64,000 bases of DNA. Source: Salinactinospora qingdaonensis. Lineage in GTDB: Bacteria; Actinomycetota; Actinomycetes; Streptosporangiales; Streptosporangiaceae. A program made the position numbers and the translations under genes. Below are positions 32,538 through 40,841 of this stretch, one piece after another. The stretch covers positions 123,248-187,247 of the forward strand of contig NZ_BAABDD010000010.1 of NCBI RefSeq assembly GCF_039539445.1. The letters are read 5' to 3'. The notes beneath the pieces were generated by a model. It saw only the letters and a program-made list of their open reading frames with translations. It did not search any database and had not been told where the DNA came from. Each line of letters begins with the position of its first letter. The first letter of the stretch is position 1.

Positions 32538-34076
32538 ATGGGGCTCGCGCGCACCCGCTCCACCGCTCTGGTGGGGGTCGAGGGCCACATGGTGGAGGTC
32601 GAGGCCCATCTCGGTGACGGCCCGCCGGGGCTCACGCTGGTCGGCCTGCCTGACACCGCGCTTCGCGAGGCCCGCGACCGCATCCGGGCCGCCGTGGTCA
32701 ACAGCGGCGAGCACTGGCCCGAGGGCCATATCACCGTCAGTCTCTCGCCCGCGAGTCTGCCCAAGCGCGGCAGCGGCTTCGATCTCGCCATCGCCGCCGC
32801 GATCCTCGCGGCCAGTGGAGCCCTGCCGGTCGAAGGGCTCCACGACTGTGTGCTACTCGCCGAACTCGGCCTCGACGGTCGCACCCGCTCGGTGCGGGGA
32901 GTGCTGCCGGCGGTGTTGGCAGGGGTGCGATGCGGACACACGCGCTTCGTCGTCGCCGGCGGTGACGTCGCCGAGGCTCGGCTGGTCCCCGAAGCCGACG
33001 TCGTGGCTGCGCGTTCGCTGGCAGAGCTGTTGGCGTGGCTGCGCGGCCTGCCCACACCTGAGGACGACGGGCTCGACCACGACCTCGACGACGATCTCCC
33101 CACCAGCGACGAGGAATCCCGCCCCCGCCCCGATCTCGCCGACGTCCTCGGCCAGCCGGTCGCTCGTCGAGCCGTCGAGATCGCCGCTGCCGGCGGGCAC
33201 AACGTTTTCCTCGTGGGACCGCCCGGCACCGGGAAGAGTCTGCTGGCTGCCCGCCTGCCGACCGTGTTGCCCGCATTGACCAAAGCGCAGTCCTTGGAGA
33301 CCACGGCGATCCACTCCATCGCCGGAACGCTGCCCCGCAGTACCCCGCTCATCACCGACCCCCCGTTTTGCGACCCCCACCACACCGCGACCAGAGCGGC
33401 GATCGTGGGCGGCGGCACGAGCGTGCTGCGCCCCGGCTACGTGTCCCTGGCCAACAATGGCGTCCTCTTCATCGACGAGGCGCCCGAGTTCGGCCGCGGG
33501 GTTCTGGACTCACTGCGCCAGCCGCTGGAGACGGGGGAGGTGGTTGTATCGCGCTCGGCCGCCACGGCCCGGTTTCCCGCGCGGTTCCTGTTTGTCATGG
33601 CTGCCAACCCCTGTCCGTGCGGCAAGCCCGCCAAGGGGTGCGCCTGCCCCTCCCCGGTGCGGCGCCGTTACCTCAGCCGGCTGTCGGGGCCGTTACTCGA
33701 CCGAGTCGACCTCAAAGTGGAGCTGTACCCGGTCAGCAGGGCCGAACTCCTGGCTGACCAGGCATTCGCGGAATCGTCGAGTGTCGTGGCTGAGCGCGTG
33801 CGCCAAGCGCGGGAGCGCGCCGCTAAGCGGCTGTCGGGCACGCCGTGGCGCACCAACGCCGAGATCCCGGGGGCGGAGCTGCGGCGGCGTTTCCCGGTGG
33901 GAGAGGAAGCGTTGCGGGTGCTCGCCGGCGCGCTGGAACGCGGGGAGATCAGCGCGCGGGGAGTCGATCGGGTGCTACGAGTGTCCTGGAGCCTAGCCGA
34001 CCTTGCCGGGCGTTCCCGCCCCGTTGCCGACGACACCGGTTATGCGTTCGCGCTGTGGTCCGGGACGGCGCGGTGA
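32538..34076 (+). CDS. comM: YifB/ComM-like Mg chelatase-family AAA+ ATPase
   Basis: A 512-residue ComM-type hexameric helicase, which drives branch migration of donor DNA during natural transformation in some bacteria. It has an N-terminal S5/Lon-like domain (residues about 1-160, including VSLSPASLPKRGSGFDLAIA), AAA+ Walker A GPPGTGKSLLAAR (about residue 220) and Walker B GVLFIDEAPEFGRG, and the zinc-like cluster NPCPCGKPAKGCACP. ATG 32538 immediately follows the yraN stop, and its TGA overlaps the dprA GTG, so yraN-comM-dprA are coupled. Confidence 0.94.
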   Translation: MGLARTRSTALVGVEGHMVEVEAHLGDGPPGLTLVGLPDTALREARDRIRAAVVNSGEHWPEGHITVSLSPASLPKRGSGFDLAIAAAILAASGALPVEGLHDCVLLAELGLDGRTRSVRGVLPAVLAGVRCGHTRFVVAGGDVAEARLVPEADVVAARSLAELLAWLRGLPTPEDDGLDHDLDDDLPTSDEESRPRPDLADVLGQPVARRAVEIAAAGGHNVFLVGPPGTGKSLLAARLPTVLPALTKAQSLETTAIHSIAGTLPRSTPLITDPPFCDPHHTATRAAIVGGGTSVLRPGYVSLANNGVLFIDEAPEFGRGVLDSLRQPLETGEVVVSRSAATARFPARFLFVMAANPCPCGKPAKGCACPSPVRRRYLSRLSGPLLDRVDLKVELYPVSRAELLADQAFAESSSVVAERVRQARERAAKRLSGTPWRTNAEIPGAELRRRFPVGEEALRVLAGALERGEISARGVDRVLRVSWSLADLAGRSRPVADDTGYAFALWSGTAR

Positions 34077-35230
34077 GCGGGGGCGCGACACCGTCCCACC
34101 CGACGGCCGAAACGGTGGCCCGTGCGTGTCTCACCGCCGTGGCCAGCCCCGGCGACCCGGCCATGGGGCGTGCCATCGCCACCCACGGCGCCGTGGCTGT
34201 CTGGCGCGCGGTCCGCGAGGAACGCCCCTTGGCGGCCCCGTCCGAGCGTGACGCCTCCGGTTTCGCCGTGCGGCTTCGGCGCTGGCGGGCCCGCGCCCAA
34301 AGGGTCGACGGCGAGGCACTGTTGGCACGGGCCGACGATCTCGGGGTGCGCGTCGCCGTGCCCGGTGACCCGGAATGGCCGCGCCAACTCGACGACCTCG
34401 CCGAGGCCCGCCCCTATGCCCTCTGGATGCGGGGAGCGCGGGATCTACGCCATTGTTGCCTGCGCTCGGTGGCGGTCGTCGGCTCCCGGGCCGCGTCCAG
34501 CTATGGTCTGCACGCCACAGGCGAGCTGTGCTATGCGCTGGCCGAGCGGGGATGGGTCACGGTCTCCGGCGGAGCCTACGGTATCGACGGCGCCGCCCAC
34601 CGTGCGGCGCTGACCGGGGGCGCGGCCACGGTGGCCGTGCTCGCCTGCGGGCTCGACGTCGCCTATCCGCGCGGCCACGAGAACTTGTTCGCTGACGTCG
34701 GATCTGCTGGGGTTCTCGTCACCGAGCATCCCCCCGGAACCCTGCCGTCGCGCCACGCCTTCCTCGTCCGCAACCGTCTTATCGCCGCCCTCACCCCCGG
34801 CACCGTCGTGGTCGAAGCAGGGCCGCGTAGCGGCGCCCTCAACACCGCCTCGCACGCGCGGGAACTGTGCCGCACGCTCATGGCGGTCCCCGGGCCGGTC
34901 ACGTCAGCCCTGTCGAGCGGGTGCCATCGGCTGTTGCGCGACTTCCAAGCCGTGTGCGTCACCGAGGCCGCCGACGTCATTGAGCAGGTCGGCCAGATCG
35001 GTGCCGACCTGCGTCCACAGACAGCCACCGTGCTCGACCCAGCCGAACTCGACGAGCTGTCGCGCCGCGTGTTAGCGGCATTGCCGCAGCGCACAACGGT
35101 AGGCACGGCTACCGTTGCCGCCGCGGCTGAGGTCGACCTCGACACAGCCTTACGTACGCTGGGAGTCCTAGCCGCGGGTGGGTTCGTCGAGCGCGGCGAG
35201 ACGGGGTGGCGGGCACGCTCGGCTCCGTGA
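34073..35230 (+). CDS. dprA: DNA-processing protein DprA
   Basis: A 385-residue DprA, which loads RecA on incoming single-stranded DNA. The Rossmann-like core shows VAVVGSRAASSYGLHATGEL, SGGAYGIDGAAHRAAL, ACGLDVAYPRGHENLF and FLVRNRLIAALTPGTVVVEA. A C-terminal winged-helix domain (about residues 315-385) ends TLGVLAAGGFVERGETGWR. GTG 34073 overlaps the comM stop as GTGA. Found in operon order yraN-comM-dprA, as in many bacteria. Confidence 0.95.
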   Translation: MSGGATPSHPTAETVARACLTAVASPGDPAMGRAIATHGAVAVWRAVREERPLAAPSERDASGFAVRLRRWRARAQRVDGEALLARADDLGVRVAVPGDPEWPRQLDDLAEARPYALWMRGARDLRHCCLRSVAVVGSRAASSYGLHATGELCYALAERGWVTVSGGAYGIDGAAHRAALTGGAATVAVLACGLDVAYPRGHENLFADVGSAGVLVTEHPPGTLPSRHAFLVRNRLIAALTPGTVVVEAGPRSGALNTASHARELCRTLMAVPGPVTSALSSGCHRLLRDFQAVCVTEAADVIEQVGQIGADLRPQTATVLDPAELDELSRRVLAALPQRTTVGTATVAAAAEVDLDTALRTLGVLAAGGFVERGETGWRARSAP

Positions 35231-35269
35231 TCCCCCGGGGATGACGGTAGGTCCGGATAAGGTGGCGTC

Positions 35270-35644
35270 ATGAGCAAGGGCCATAGCCCGGCTGCCCTCG
35301 CTGCGGGGCCGCTGGTCTTCGTCTCGGGGCAGGTCCCCGAAGCCGCCGACGGCGAGGTCGCCGAGGGCGATGCCGCCGAGCAGACCCGGCAGATCTTTCG
35401 AAACACCAGCGCGGTCTTAGCCGAGTACGGCGCCGAGCTGCACGACCTCGTCAAGCTCACCTACTATCTGCGCCATATCACCGACCTGGCTGTCGTGCAG
35501 GCCGCAGTGGCGCAGCTCCTGGTGCCGCCGTGCCGCCCCGCGAGCACCCTGGTAGAGGTGAGCGGGCTCATCGACACCCGCTATCTGCTTGAGATCGACG
35601 CCATAGCCGTGGCACCACACCAGGGTGGGGGCCGCGAGCAGTGA
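35270..35644 (+). CDS. RidA family protein (enamine/imine deaminase)
   Basis: A 124-residue RidA-fold protein. The fold begins with GPLVFVSGQVP, and RPASTLVEVSGLIDTRYLLEIDAIAV supplies the substrate-binding Arg and a C-terminal glutamate-containing strand. It would hydrolyse reactive 2-aminoacrylate-type enamines. ATG 35270 has AAGGTGG upstream. The xerC GTG overlaps its TGA, so the two are translationally coupled, an unexpected pairing for RidA. Confidence 0.88.
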   Translation: MSKGHSPAALAAGPLVFVSGQVPEAADGEVAEGDAAEQTRQIFRNTSAVLAEYGAELHDLVKLTYYLRHITDLAVVQAAVAQLLVPPCRPASTLVEVSGLIDTRYLLEIDAIAVAPHQGGGREQ

Positions 35645-36606
35645 CCGCAGCAGAACCATCGCCACAGTCCGGCCACAGCACCGAGAACACCGACAGCGCC
35701 GAGAGCGCGCTGTTGGGCGAGTTCAAGCGCTACCTCAGCGCCGAGTTGCATCGCTCGCCCCACACCGTGCGCGCCTACGTCGGCGATGTGCGCGCACTGC
35801 TCGGCTATCTCGCAGAGGTGGGCGCCAACATCGACGAGTTGGAAATCTCGCTACTGCGAGGGTGGTTGGCGCGGCTGCGCGACCGTGGCGCGAGCCGTGC
35901 GACCGTGGCGCGGCGCATCGCCGCCGCCCGGGTGTTCACGGCCTACCTACACCGGCTCGGCCGGTTGGCTACCGACCCCGGGCTGCTGCTGGCCAGCCCC
36001 AAACAGCAGCGGCGGCTGCCCGCTGTGCTTGAAGAGGACACCGTCGCCCGCGCCTTCGCCCCTGCGGGTGAGGACACGTCGCCGCTGGCGCTACGGAGGC
36101 AGGCCGTGGTGGAGACGCTCTACGCCACGGGGATTCGGGTGGCGGAGTTGTGTGGGCTCGACCTCGATGACGTCGACCGCGAGCGCGCCACGCTGCGGGT
36201 ACGCGGCAAAGGGGGCAAGGAGCGCGTGGTGCCGATCGCGCCGCGGGCGTTGGTCGCGCTGGATCACTGGTTGAGCCGGGGACGGCCGTGCTGGGCCGCC
36301 GGCCACAGTGGGGCCGCGGTCTTCCTGGGGGCCAGAGGGGGCCGGCTTGGGACCCGCTCGGCTCGCCGCGACGTGCACGGGTACATGGGCGCGCTCGCGC
36401 GCGACGGCGAGAGGGACAGCGCCGCTGACGTCACCCCGCACGGCCTGCGTCACAGTGCCGCCACCCATCTGCTCAACGGGGGCGCCGATCTGCGCAGTGT
36501 CCAGGAGATCCTGGGGCACTCCTCCCTGTCGAGCACCCAGATCTACACTCATGTCTCGATCGAACGGCTCACCCGCACCTACAACCAGGCCCATCCGCGC
36601 GCCTGA
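35641..36606 (+). CDS. xerC: Tyrosine recombinase XerC
   Basis: A 321-residue tyrosine recombinase that resolves chromosome dimers with XerD at dif. The N-terminal SAM-like DNA-binding domain (RSPHTVRAYVGDVRALLGYL) precedes the catalytic domain: Arg in YATGIRVAELCGL, Lys in RGKGGKERVVPI, HGLRHSAATHLLNGG and the nucleophile in QIYTHVS. GTG 35641 overlaps the ridA stop. On the opposite strand the convergent M23 peptidase frame runs into its last 516 bases. Confidence 0.93.
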   Translation: MTAAEPSPQSGHSTENTDSAESALLGEFKRYLSAELHRSPHTVRAYVGDVRALLGYLAEVGANIDELEISLLRGWLARLRDRGASRATVARRIAAARVFTAYLHRLGRLATDPGLLLASPKQQRRLPAVLEEDTVARAFAPAGEDTSPLALRRQAVVETLYATGIRVAELCGLDLDDVDRERATLRVRGKGGKERVVPIAPRALVALDHWLSRGRPCWAAGHSGAAVFLGARGGRLGTRSARRDVHGYMGALARDGERDSAADVTPHGLRHSAATHLLNGGADLRSVQEILGHSSLSSTQIYTHVSIERLTRTYNQAHPRA

Positions 36607-37191
36607 GCCGTGGTGGCCGCCGGGGTGGTGCGGCAGCGGCAACAGCCGCACCTCGCCCTGTCCCAACAGCAGCAGCGGGTCGAGGTAGCCATGGCGGTCC
36701 AGCAGTCCCCAATGCAGGCAACTTCTCGGGGCGCAGTGGGTCCCTTTTTCAGTGAGCCTTCCGATGAGCTGGCCCGCGGCCACGGTCGCGCCGCGCTTCA
36801 CCCGCGGGACAAGCGGCAGGTAGGTGGTGCGCAGCTCGCCGTGGACGATGCTGACGACCCCGCGCCCAGCGACGGAGCCGGCGAAGGCGACCCGGCCCGC
36901 GCCGGCGGCGTGGACGGGATCGCCGGGGCGGGCAGCCAGGTCGACGCCGCGATGGCCGGCCAGCCACGGTTCGGGGGGCGGAGCGAAGGAGCGCACGACC
37001 GTCAGCTCGCCTGCGAGGGGGCTGCGCCAGGCGGTGGCGTCGGCCCGGACCGGCAGCGGGAACGACACGCCCACGGCCAGCATCGCGCAGGCCAGTGCCA
37101 GAGGCGCCAGCACACGCGGGAGGCGCGAGATAAGCGACTGCACGCCACGGCAGTGGGCAACGGTGTGATGGCGGGGACTTAGGTGGTGCAT
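36091..37191 (-). CDS. M23 family metallopeptidase (exported)
   Basis: A peptidoglycan endopeptidase of the LytM/M23 type, 366 residues. An N-terminal signal or anchor (about residues 18-46, LPRVLAPLALACAMLAVGVS) is followed by the M23 core: GHRGVDLAARPGDPVHAAGAGRV, containing the zinc ligand His/Asp, VSIVHGEL and the final HxH-like SCLHWGLLDRHGYLDPLLLLG. That core ends near residue 195. The remaining about 170 residues are encoded antisense to xerC and look incidental, so the true C-terminus may differ. ATG 37191 is the best start; the frame extends upstream to 37329. Confidence 0.75.
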   Translation of the reverse strand: MHHLSPRHHTVAHCRGVQSLISRLPRVLAPLALACAMLAVGVSFPLPVRADATAWRSPLAGELTVVRSFAPPPEPWLAGHRGVDLAARPGDPVHAAGAGRVAFAGSVAGRGVVSIVHGELRTTYLPLVPRVKRGATVAAGQLIGRLTEKGTHCAPRSCLHWGLLDRHGYLDPLLLLGQGEVRLLPLPHHPGGHHGSGARMGLVVGAGEPFDRDMSVDLGARQGGVPQDLLDTAQIGAPVEQMGGGTVTQAVRGDVSGAVPLAVARERAHVPVHVAASRAGPKPAPSGPQEDRGPTVAGGPARPSPAQPVIQRDQRPRRDRHHALLAPFAAYPQRGALAVDVIEVEPTQLRHPNPRGVERLHHGLPP

Positions 37192-37542
37192 GCGATCAGC
37201 TTGGCCCAGTGCGTCGCCGCCGCGCACTTGTGATGTGCGGACTGTGGATAACCCGTCGCCGCCGCGCTGCTTTGCGCTGTTCTGAGGTGGAGCGGTGTCG
37301 ACATTCACCTTTGGCCGCATCCTTGACACGAACCCGCGGCAGAGGTTACACGCCCCGTCGGCGGCGTGTGGCAGCTAGAATCGTTGCGTGGTTCCTCGCG
37401 AACCACACATCTCGCGCGTCCTTGTGCTTCCTTACCGGGAAGGGCCGACTCTTACGGTCCACGCCGCAGGCGTGGCGGAGCGGTCAGGACGCTAGGAACA
37501 ACCGAGGCGGACATGTTCCGCCGTGACTGGGAGGACCTTGTC
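37192..37542. other. Divergent intergenic region between M23 and rpsB
   Basis: A TTGACA at 37323 followed 17 bases later by TTACAC, and TAGAAT at 37375, are rpsB promoter candidates of uncertain quality. A perfect DnaA box is at 37243-37251. No gene. Confidence 0.4.
37243..37251 (-). promoter_or_regulatory. DnaA box between M23 and rpsB
   Basis: TGTGGATAA on the plus strand is TTATCCACA on the minus strand, identical to the consensus DnaA box. It is about 50 bases upstream of the M23 start and 300 upstream of rpsB. Confidence 0.45.
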
Positions 37543-38409
37543 ATGGCCGCAGTCGTGACGATTCGCCAGCTCCTTGAGAGCGGCGTCCACTTCGGGCACC
37601 AGACTCGCCGCTGGAACCCGAAGATGAAGCGCTTCATCTTCACTGAGCGCAATGGCATCTACATCATCGACTTGCAGAAGTCGCTCTCCTACATCGACCG
37701 CGCCTACGAGTTCGTGAAGGAGACGGTGGCCCACGGCGGCACCATTCTCTTCGTGGGCACCAAGAAGCAGGGGCAGGAGGCCATCGACGAGCAGGCGCGC
37801 CGCGTGGGGATGCCCTTCGTCAATCAGCGTTGGCTCGGTGGCATGCTCACCAACTTCTCCACGGTCCACAAGCGGCTGCAACGGCTCAAGGAGCTGGAGG
37901 AGATCGACTTCGACGACGTCGCCGCCTCTGGCCTGACCAAGAAGGAGCTGCTGGGGCTGCGCCGCGAGAAGGACAAGCTGGAGCGCACGCTCGGCGGTAT
38001 CCGCGACATGTCCCGCGTTCCCAGCGCGGTGTGGATCGTCGACACCAAGAAGGAGCACATCGCGATCAGCGAGGCGCGTAAGCTCAACATTCCGGTGGTC
38101 GCGATCCTCGACACCAACTGCGACCCCGATGAGGTCGACTACCCCATTCCGGGCAATGACGACGCTATTCGCAGCGTTAGCCTACTCACCCGTGTGGTCG
38201 CCGACGCCGTGGCCGATGGCCGACTGGCTCGCTCCGGGGGCGCGGAGAAGACCGCTGAGGAGCCGCTGGCCGAGTGGGAGCGCGAACTCCTGGAAGGCAA
38301 GGGCGAGACCGATACCCAGGACCAGCAGGTCACGACCCCGGCCGAGACGGAGAAGGCCGAGGCCACCGCGACCGCTGACGCGGCCGAGGGCGAGACCTCC
38401 GTTTCCTGA
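37543..38409 (+). CDS. rpsB: 30S ribosomal protein S2
   Basis: S2, 288 residues from ATG 37543, with the signature TIRQLLESGVHFGHQTRRWN and RWLGGMLTNFSTV and a C-terminal NCDPDEVDYPIPGNDDAIRS. A Glu/Ala/Thr-rich acidic tail follows the S2 fold. GGGAGGA lies about ten bases before the ATG; the longer frame to 37366 is not conserved. tsf follows after a hairpin. Confidence 0.97.
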   Translation: MAAVVTIRQLLESGVHFGHQTRRWNPKMKRFIFTERNGIYIIDLQKSLSYIDRAYEFVKETVAHGGTILFVGTKKQGQEAIDEQARRVGMPFVNQRWLGGMLTNFSTVHKRLQRLKELEEIDFDDVAASGLTKKELLGLRREKDKLERTLGGIRDMSRVPSAVWIVDTKKEHIAISEARKLNIPVVAILDTNCDPDEVDYPIPGNDDAIRSVSLLTRVVADAVADGRLARSGGAEKTAEEPLAEWERELLEGKGETDTQDQQVTTPAETEKAEATATADAAEGETSVS

Positions 38410-38417
38410 CTAGGTGT

Positions 38418-38454
38418 GGCTCGGGGCGGCGTCACAACGACGCGCCCCCGAGCC
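38418..38454 (+). terminator. Hairpin between rpsB and tsf
   Basis: GGCTCGGGG (38418-38426) pairs with CCCCCGAGCC (38445-38454) with a bulged base, about ten bases after the rpsB stop. A stem here is the usual attenuator between rpsB and tsf. Confidence 0.5.
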
Positions 38455-38500
38455 CGTGGCCCCTTTTCCCGTCCCGACTCTTCACGGATAGAGAACAGTA

Positions 38501-39337
38501 ATGGCGAACTATACTGCCGCCGACGTCAAGAAGCTTCGTGAACTCACTGGCGCCGGCATGATGGCGTGCAAGAAGGCCCTGGAGGAGGCGGAGGGCGACT
38601 TCGACAAGGCGGTTGAGGCGCTGCGCGTCAAGGGCGCTAAGGACGTCAACAAGCGCGCCGAGCGTACCGCGGCCAACGGTCTAGTGGCGCTGCACGCCGT
38701 GGACGACACCGCCGCCGCGCTGGTCGAGCTCAACTGTGAGACCGACTTCGTCGCTAAGAACGAGAAGTTTCAGCAGTTGGCCGCCGACATCGCTGACTTC
38801 GTGGCCCGTACCGGCGACACCGACCCCGCCAGCTTCCTGGACTCCGAGTACGCTGACGGAAAGACCGTGCGGACCCTGATCGAGGAGCACAGCGCGGTCA
38901 TCGGTGAGAAGCTCGAACTGGGGCGCTTCACCAAGTTCGAGGGCACCTATGTGGCCAGCTACCTGCACAAGAGCGACCCCGACCTGCCGCCCACGCTGGG
39001 TGTGCTCGTCGAATTGGACACGTCCGACGCCGACGTCGCCAGGGACCTTGCCCAGCAGATCGCCGCACTGGCGCCGCGCTACATCAGCAAAGACGATGTG
39101 CCCGCCGACGTGGTCGAGAACGAGCGCCGTGTCGCTGAGGCAACGGCTAAGGAAGAGGGCAAGCCGGAGCAGGCGCTGCCCAAAATTATCGAAGGGCGTG
39201 TCAACGGCTTCTTCAAGGACGTGACACTGCTGGGCCAGCCCTTCGTCAAGGACAACAAGAAGACCGTCCAGCAGGTGGTCGACGAGGCCGGCGTCACTGT
39301 ACGCCGCTTCGTGCGGTTTAAGGTCGGCGAAGCCTAG
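38501..39337 (+). CDS. tsf: Elongation factor Ts
   Basis: EF-Ts, 278 residues, exchanges GDP on EF-Tu. The UBA-like N-terminus KLRELTGAGMMACKKALEEA and the core CETDFVAKNEKFQQLA are conserved. ATG 38501 starts MANYTAADVKKLRE. It follows rpsB, the usual order, and pyrH follows after a strong hairpin. Confidence 0.97.
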   Translation: MANYTAADVKKLRELTGAGMMACKKALEEAEGDFDKAVEALRVKGAKDVNKRAERTAANGLVALHAVDDTAAALVELNCETDFVAKNEKFQQLAADIADFVARTGDTDPASFLDSEYADGKTVRTLIEEHSAVIGEKLELGRFTKFEGTYVASYLHKSDPDLPPTLGVLVELDTSDADVARDLAQQIAALAPRYISKDDVPADVVENERRVAEATAKEEGKPEQALPKIIEGRVNGFFKDVTLLGQPFVKDNKKTVQQVVDEAGVTVRRFVRFKVGEA

Positions 39338-39355
39338 AACGTTTGACATGATGGG

Positions 39356-39381
39356 AGGTGCCGGGGGTGACCCCGGCACCT
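39356..39381 (+). terminator. Terminator hairpin between tsf and pyrH
   Basis: AGGTGCCGGGG-GTGA-CCCCGGCACCT is a perfect 11-bp stem 18 bases after the tsf stop. Confidence 0.75.
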
Positions 39382-39468
39382 CTGGTGGATCAGGCCCGGT
39401 TTGCCGCTGATGTGGCGAATCGGGCGGATGTGTACCACTCGGGGGAAACAGAGGGAGGCCGACCAGCC

Positions 39469-40236
39469 GTGCCGGAGACCGAAGGGCATACCGCCGCCAC
39501 CAGGCCAGCCATGTACGACCATGGAAGGCGTCGCGTAGTGCTGAAGCTTTCGGGGGAAGCGTTCGCCGGCGGCGACCAGCTCGGGATCGATCCCGGCGTG
39601 GTGCAGTATCTCGCTGACGCCATCGCGTCGGCCGTCGCGGAGAACATAGAGGTCGCCGTCGTCGTTGGCGGTGGCAACATGTTCCGTGGCGCCGTCCTTT
39701 CGGAGAGTGGGATGGAGCGAGGCCGGGCCGACTACATGGGCATGCTCGGTACGGTCATCAACTGCCTCGCTCTTCAGGACTTCCTGGAGGGGCTGGGAGT
39801 CGACACGCGGGTGCAGACTTCCATCCACATGAGCCAGGTGGCTGAGGCCTACATCCCGCGTCGTGCGGTGCGCCATCTCCAGAAGGGCCGTGTGGTGATC
39901 TTCGGTGCCGGTTTGGGGGCCCCTTTCTTCTCCACTGACACCACCGCCGCCCAGCGTGCTTTGGAGATCGGTGCGCAGGCAGTGCTCAAGGGGACTCAGG
40001 TCGACGGAGTGTACGACTCCGACCCACACCGCAATCCGCACGCCGTCAAGTTCGACCGACTTGACTACAACGAGGTGCTCACCCGCGGGTTGAAGGTCAT
40101 GGACGCCACCGCGGTGAGCCTGTGCATGGACAATGCTTTGCCGATCGTCGTCTTTGACCTGATGACCAAGGGCAACATCGTCCGCGCCATCAGAGGCGAG
40201 AAACTCGGCACGATCGTGTGTCACGCTGATAGTTGA
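39469..40236 (+). CDS. pyrH: Uridylate kinase
   Basis: UMP kinase, 255 residues. Motifs: RRRVVLKLSGEAFAGGDQLG, VVVGGGNMFRGAVL, RADYMGMLGTVINCLALQD and YDSDPHRNPHAVKFD. The family has no eukaryotic-type P-loop. The start is uncertain: GTG 39469 has GAGGGAGG upstream, while ATG 39511 is internal and lacks one. frr follows 47 bases downstream. Confidence 0.93.
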   Translation: MPETEGHTAATRPAMYDHGRRRVVLKLSGEAFAGGDQLGIDPGVVQYLADAIASAVAENIEVAVVVGGGNMFRGAVLSESGMERGRADYMGMLGTVINCLALQDFLEGLGVDTRVQTSIHMSQVAEAYIPRRAVRHLQKGRVVIFGAGLGAPFFSTDTTAAQRALEIGAQAVLKGTQVDGVYDSDPHRNPHAVKFDRLDYNEVLTRGLKVMDATAVSLCMDNALPIVVFDLMTKGNIVRAIRGEKLGTIVCHADS

Positions 40237-40283
40237 CTTAGCGTAGACCTCAAACCGACGCATCGCGACATCCGGGAGCCGAA

Positions 40284-40841
40284 ATGATCGAAGAGACACT
40301 CCTCGAAGCCGAGGAGAAGATGGAGAAGGCCGTCGCGGTCGCCAAGGAGGACTTCGCCAGTATCCGTACCGGCCGCCCTGGCCCCGCGACCTTCAACCGG
40401 ATCACCGCCGAGTACTACGGCACGCAGACCCCCATCAACCAGCTCGCGTCCTTCCAGGTTCCCGAACCGCGCATGGTGGTCGTCTCGCCGTTCGACAAGG
40501 GGTCGGCCCAGGCCATCGAAAAGGCCATCCGCGACAGTGATCTTGGCGTCAATCCGGCCAACGACGGTAACGTCATCCGTGTCGTCTTTCCTGAGCTGTC
40601 GGAGGAGCGCCGCAAGGACTACGTGAAGGTCGTCCGCTCCAAAGCCGAGGACGGGCGGGTTTCCATCCGCAACGTGCGTCGCCACGCTAAAGACTCCTTC
40701 GACAAGGCCGTGAAACAGGGCGAGATCGGTGAGGACGAGGGGCGGCGCGCTCAAGAGGAGCTTGAGGAGCTCACCCACAAGTATGTCGCCGAGGTCGACG
40801 AGTTGCTCAAGCACAAGGAATCCGAGCTGCTTGAGGTCTAG
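40284..40841 (+). CDS. frr: Ribosome recycling factor
   Basis: RRF, 185 residues, disassembles post-termination ribosomes with EF-G. The signature SIRTGRPGPATFNRITAEYY, then QLASFQVPEPRMVVVSPFDK and NVRRHAKDSFDKAVKQGE match the family. ATG 40284 starts MIEETLLEAEEKM with GGGAGCC upstream. cdsA begins on the last base of its stop codon. Confidence 0.97.
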   Translation: MIEETLLEAEEKMEKAVAVAKEDFASIRTGRPGPATFNRITAEYYGTQTPINQLASFQVPEPRMVVVSPFDKGSAQAIEKAIRDSDLGVNPANDGNVIRVVFPELSEERRKDYVKVVRSKAEDGRVSIRNVRRHAKDSFDKAVKQGEIGEDEGRRAQEELEELTHKYVAEVDELLKHKESELLEV

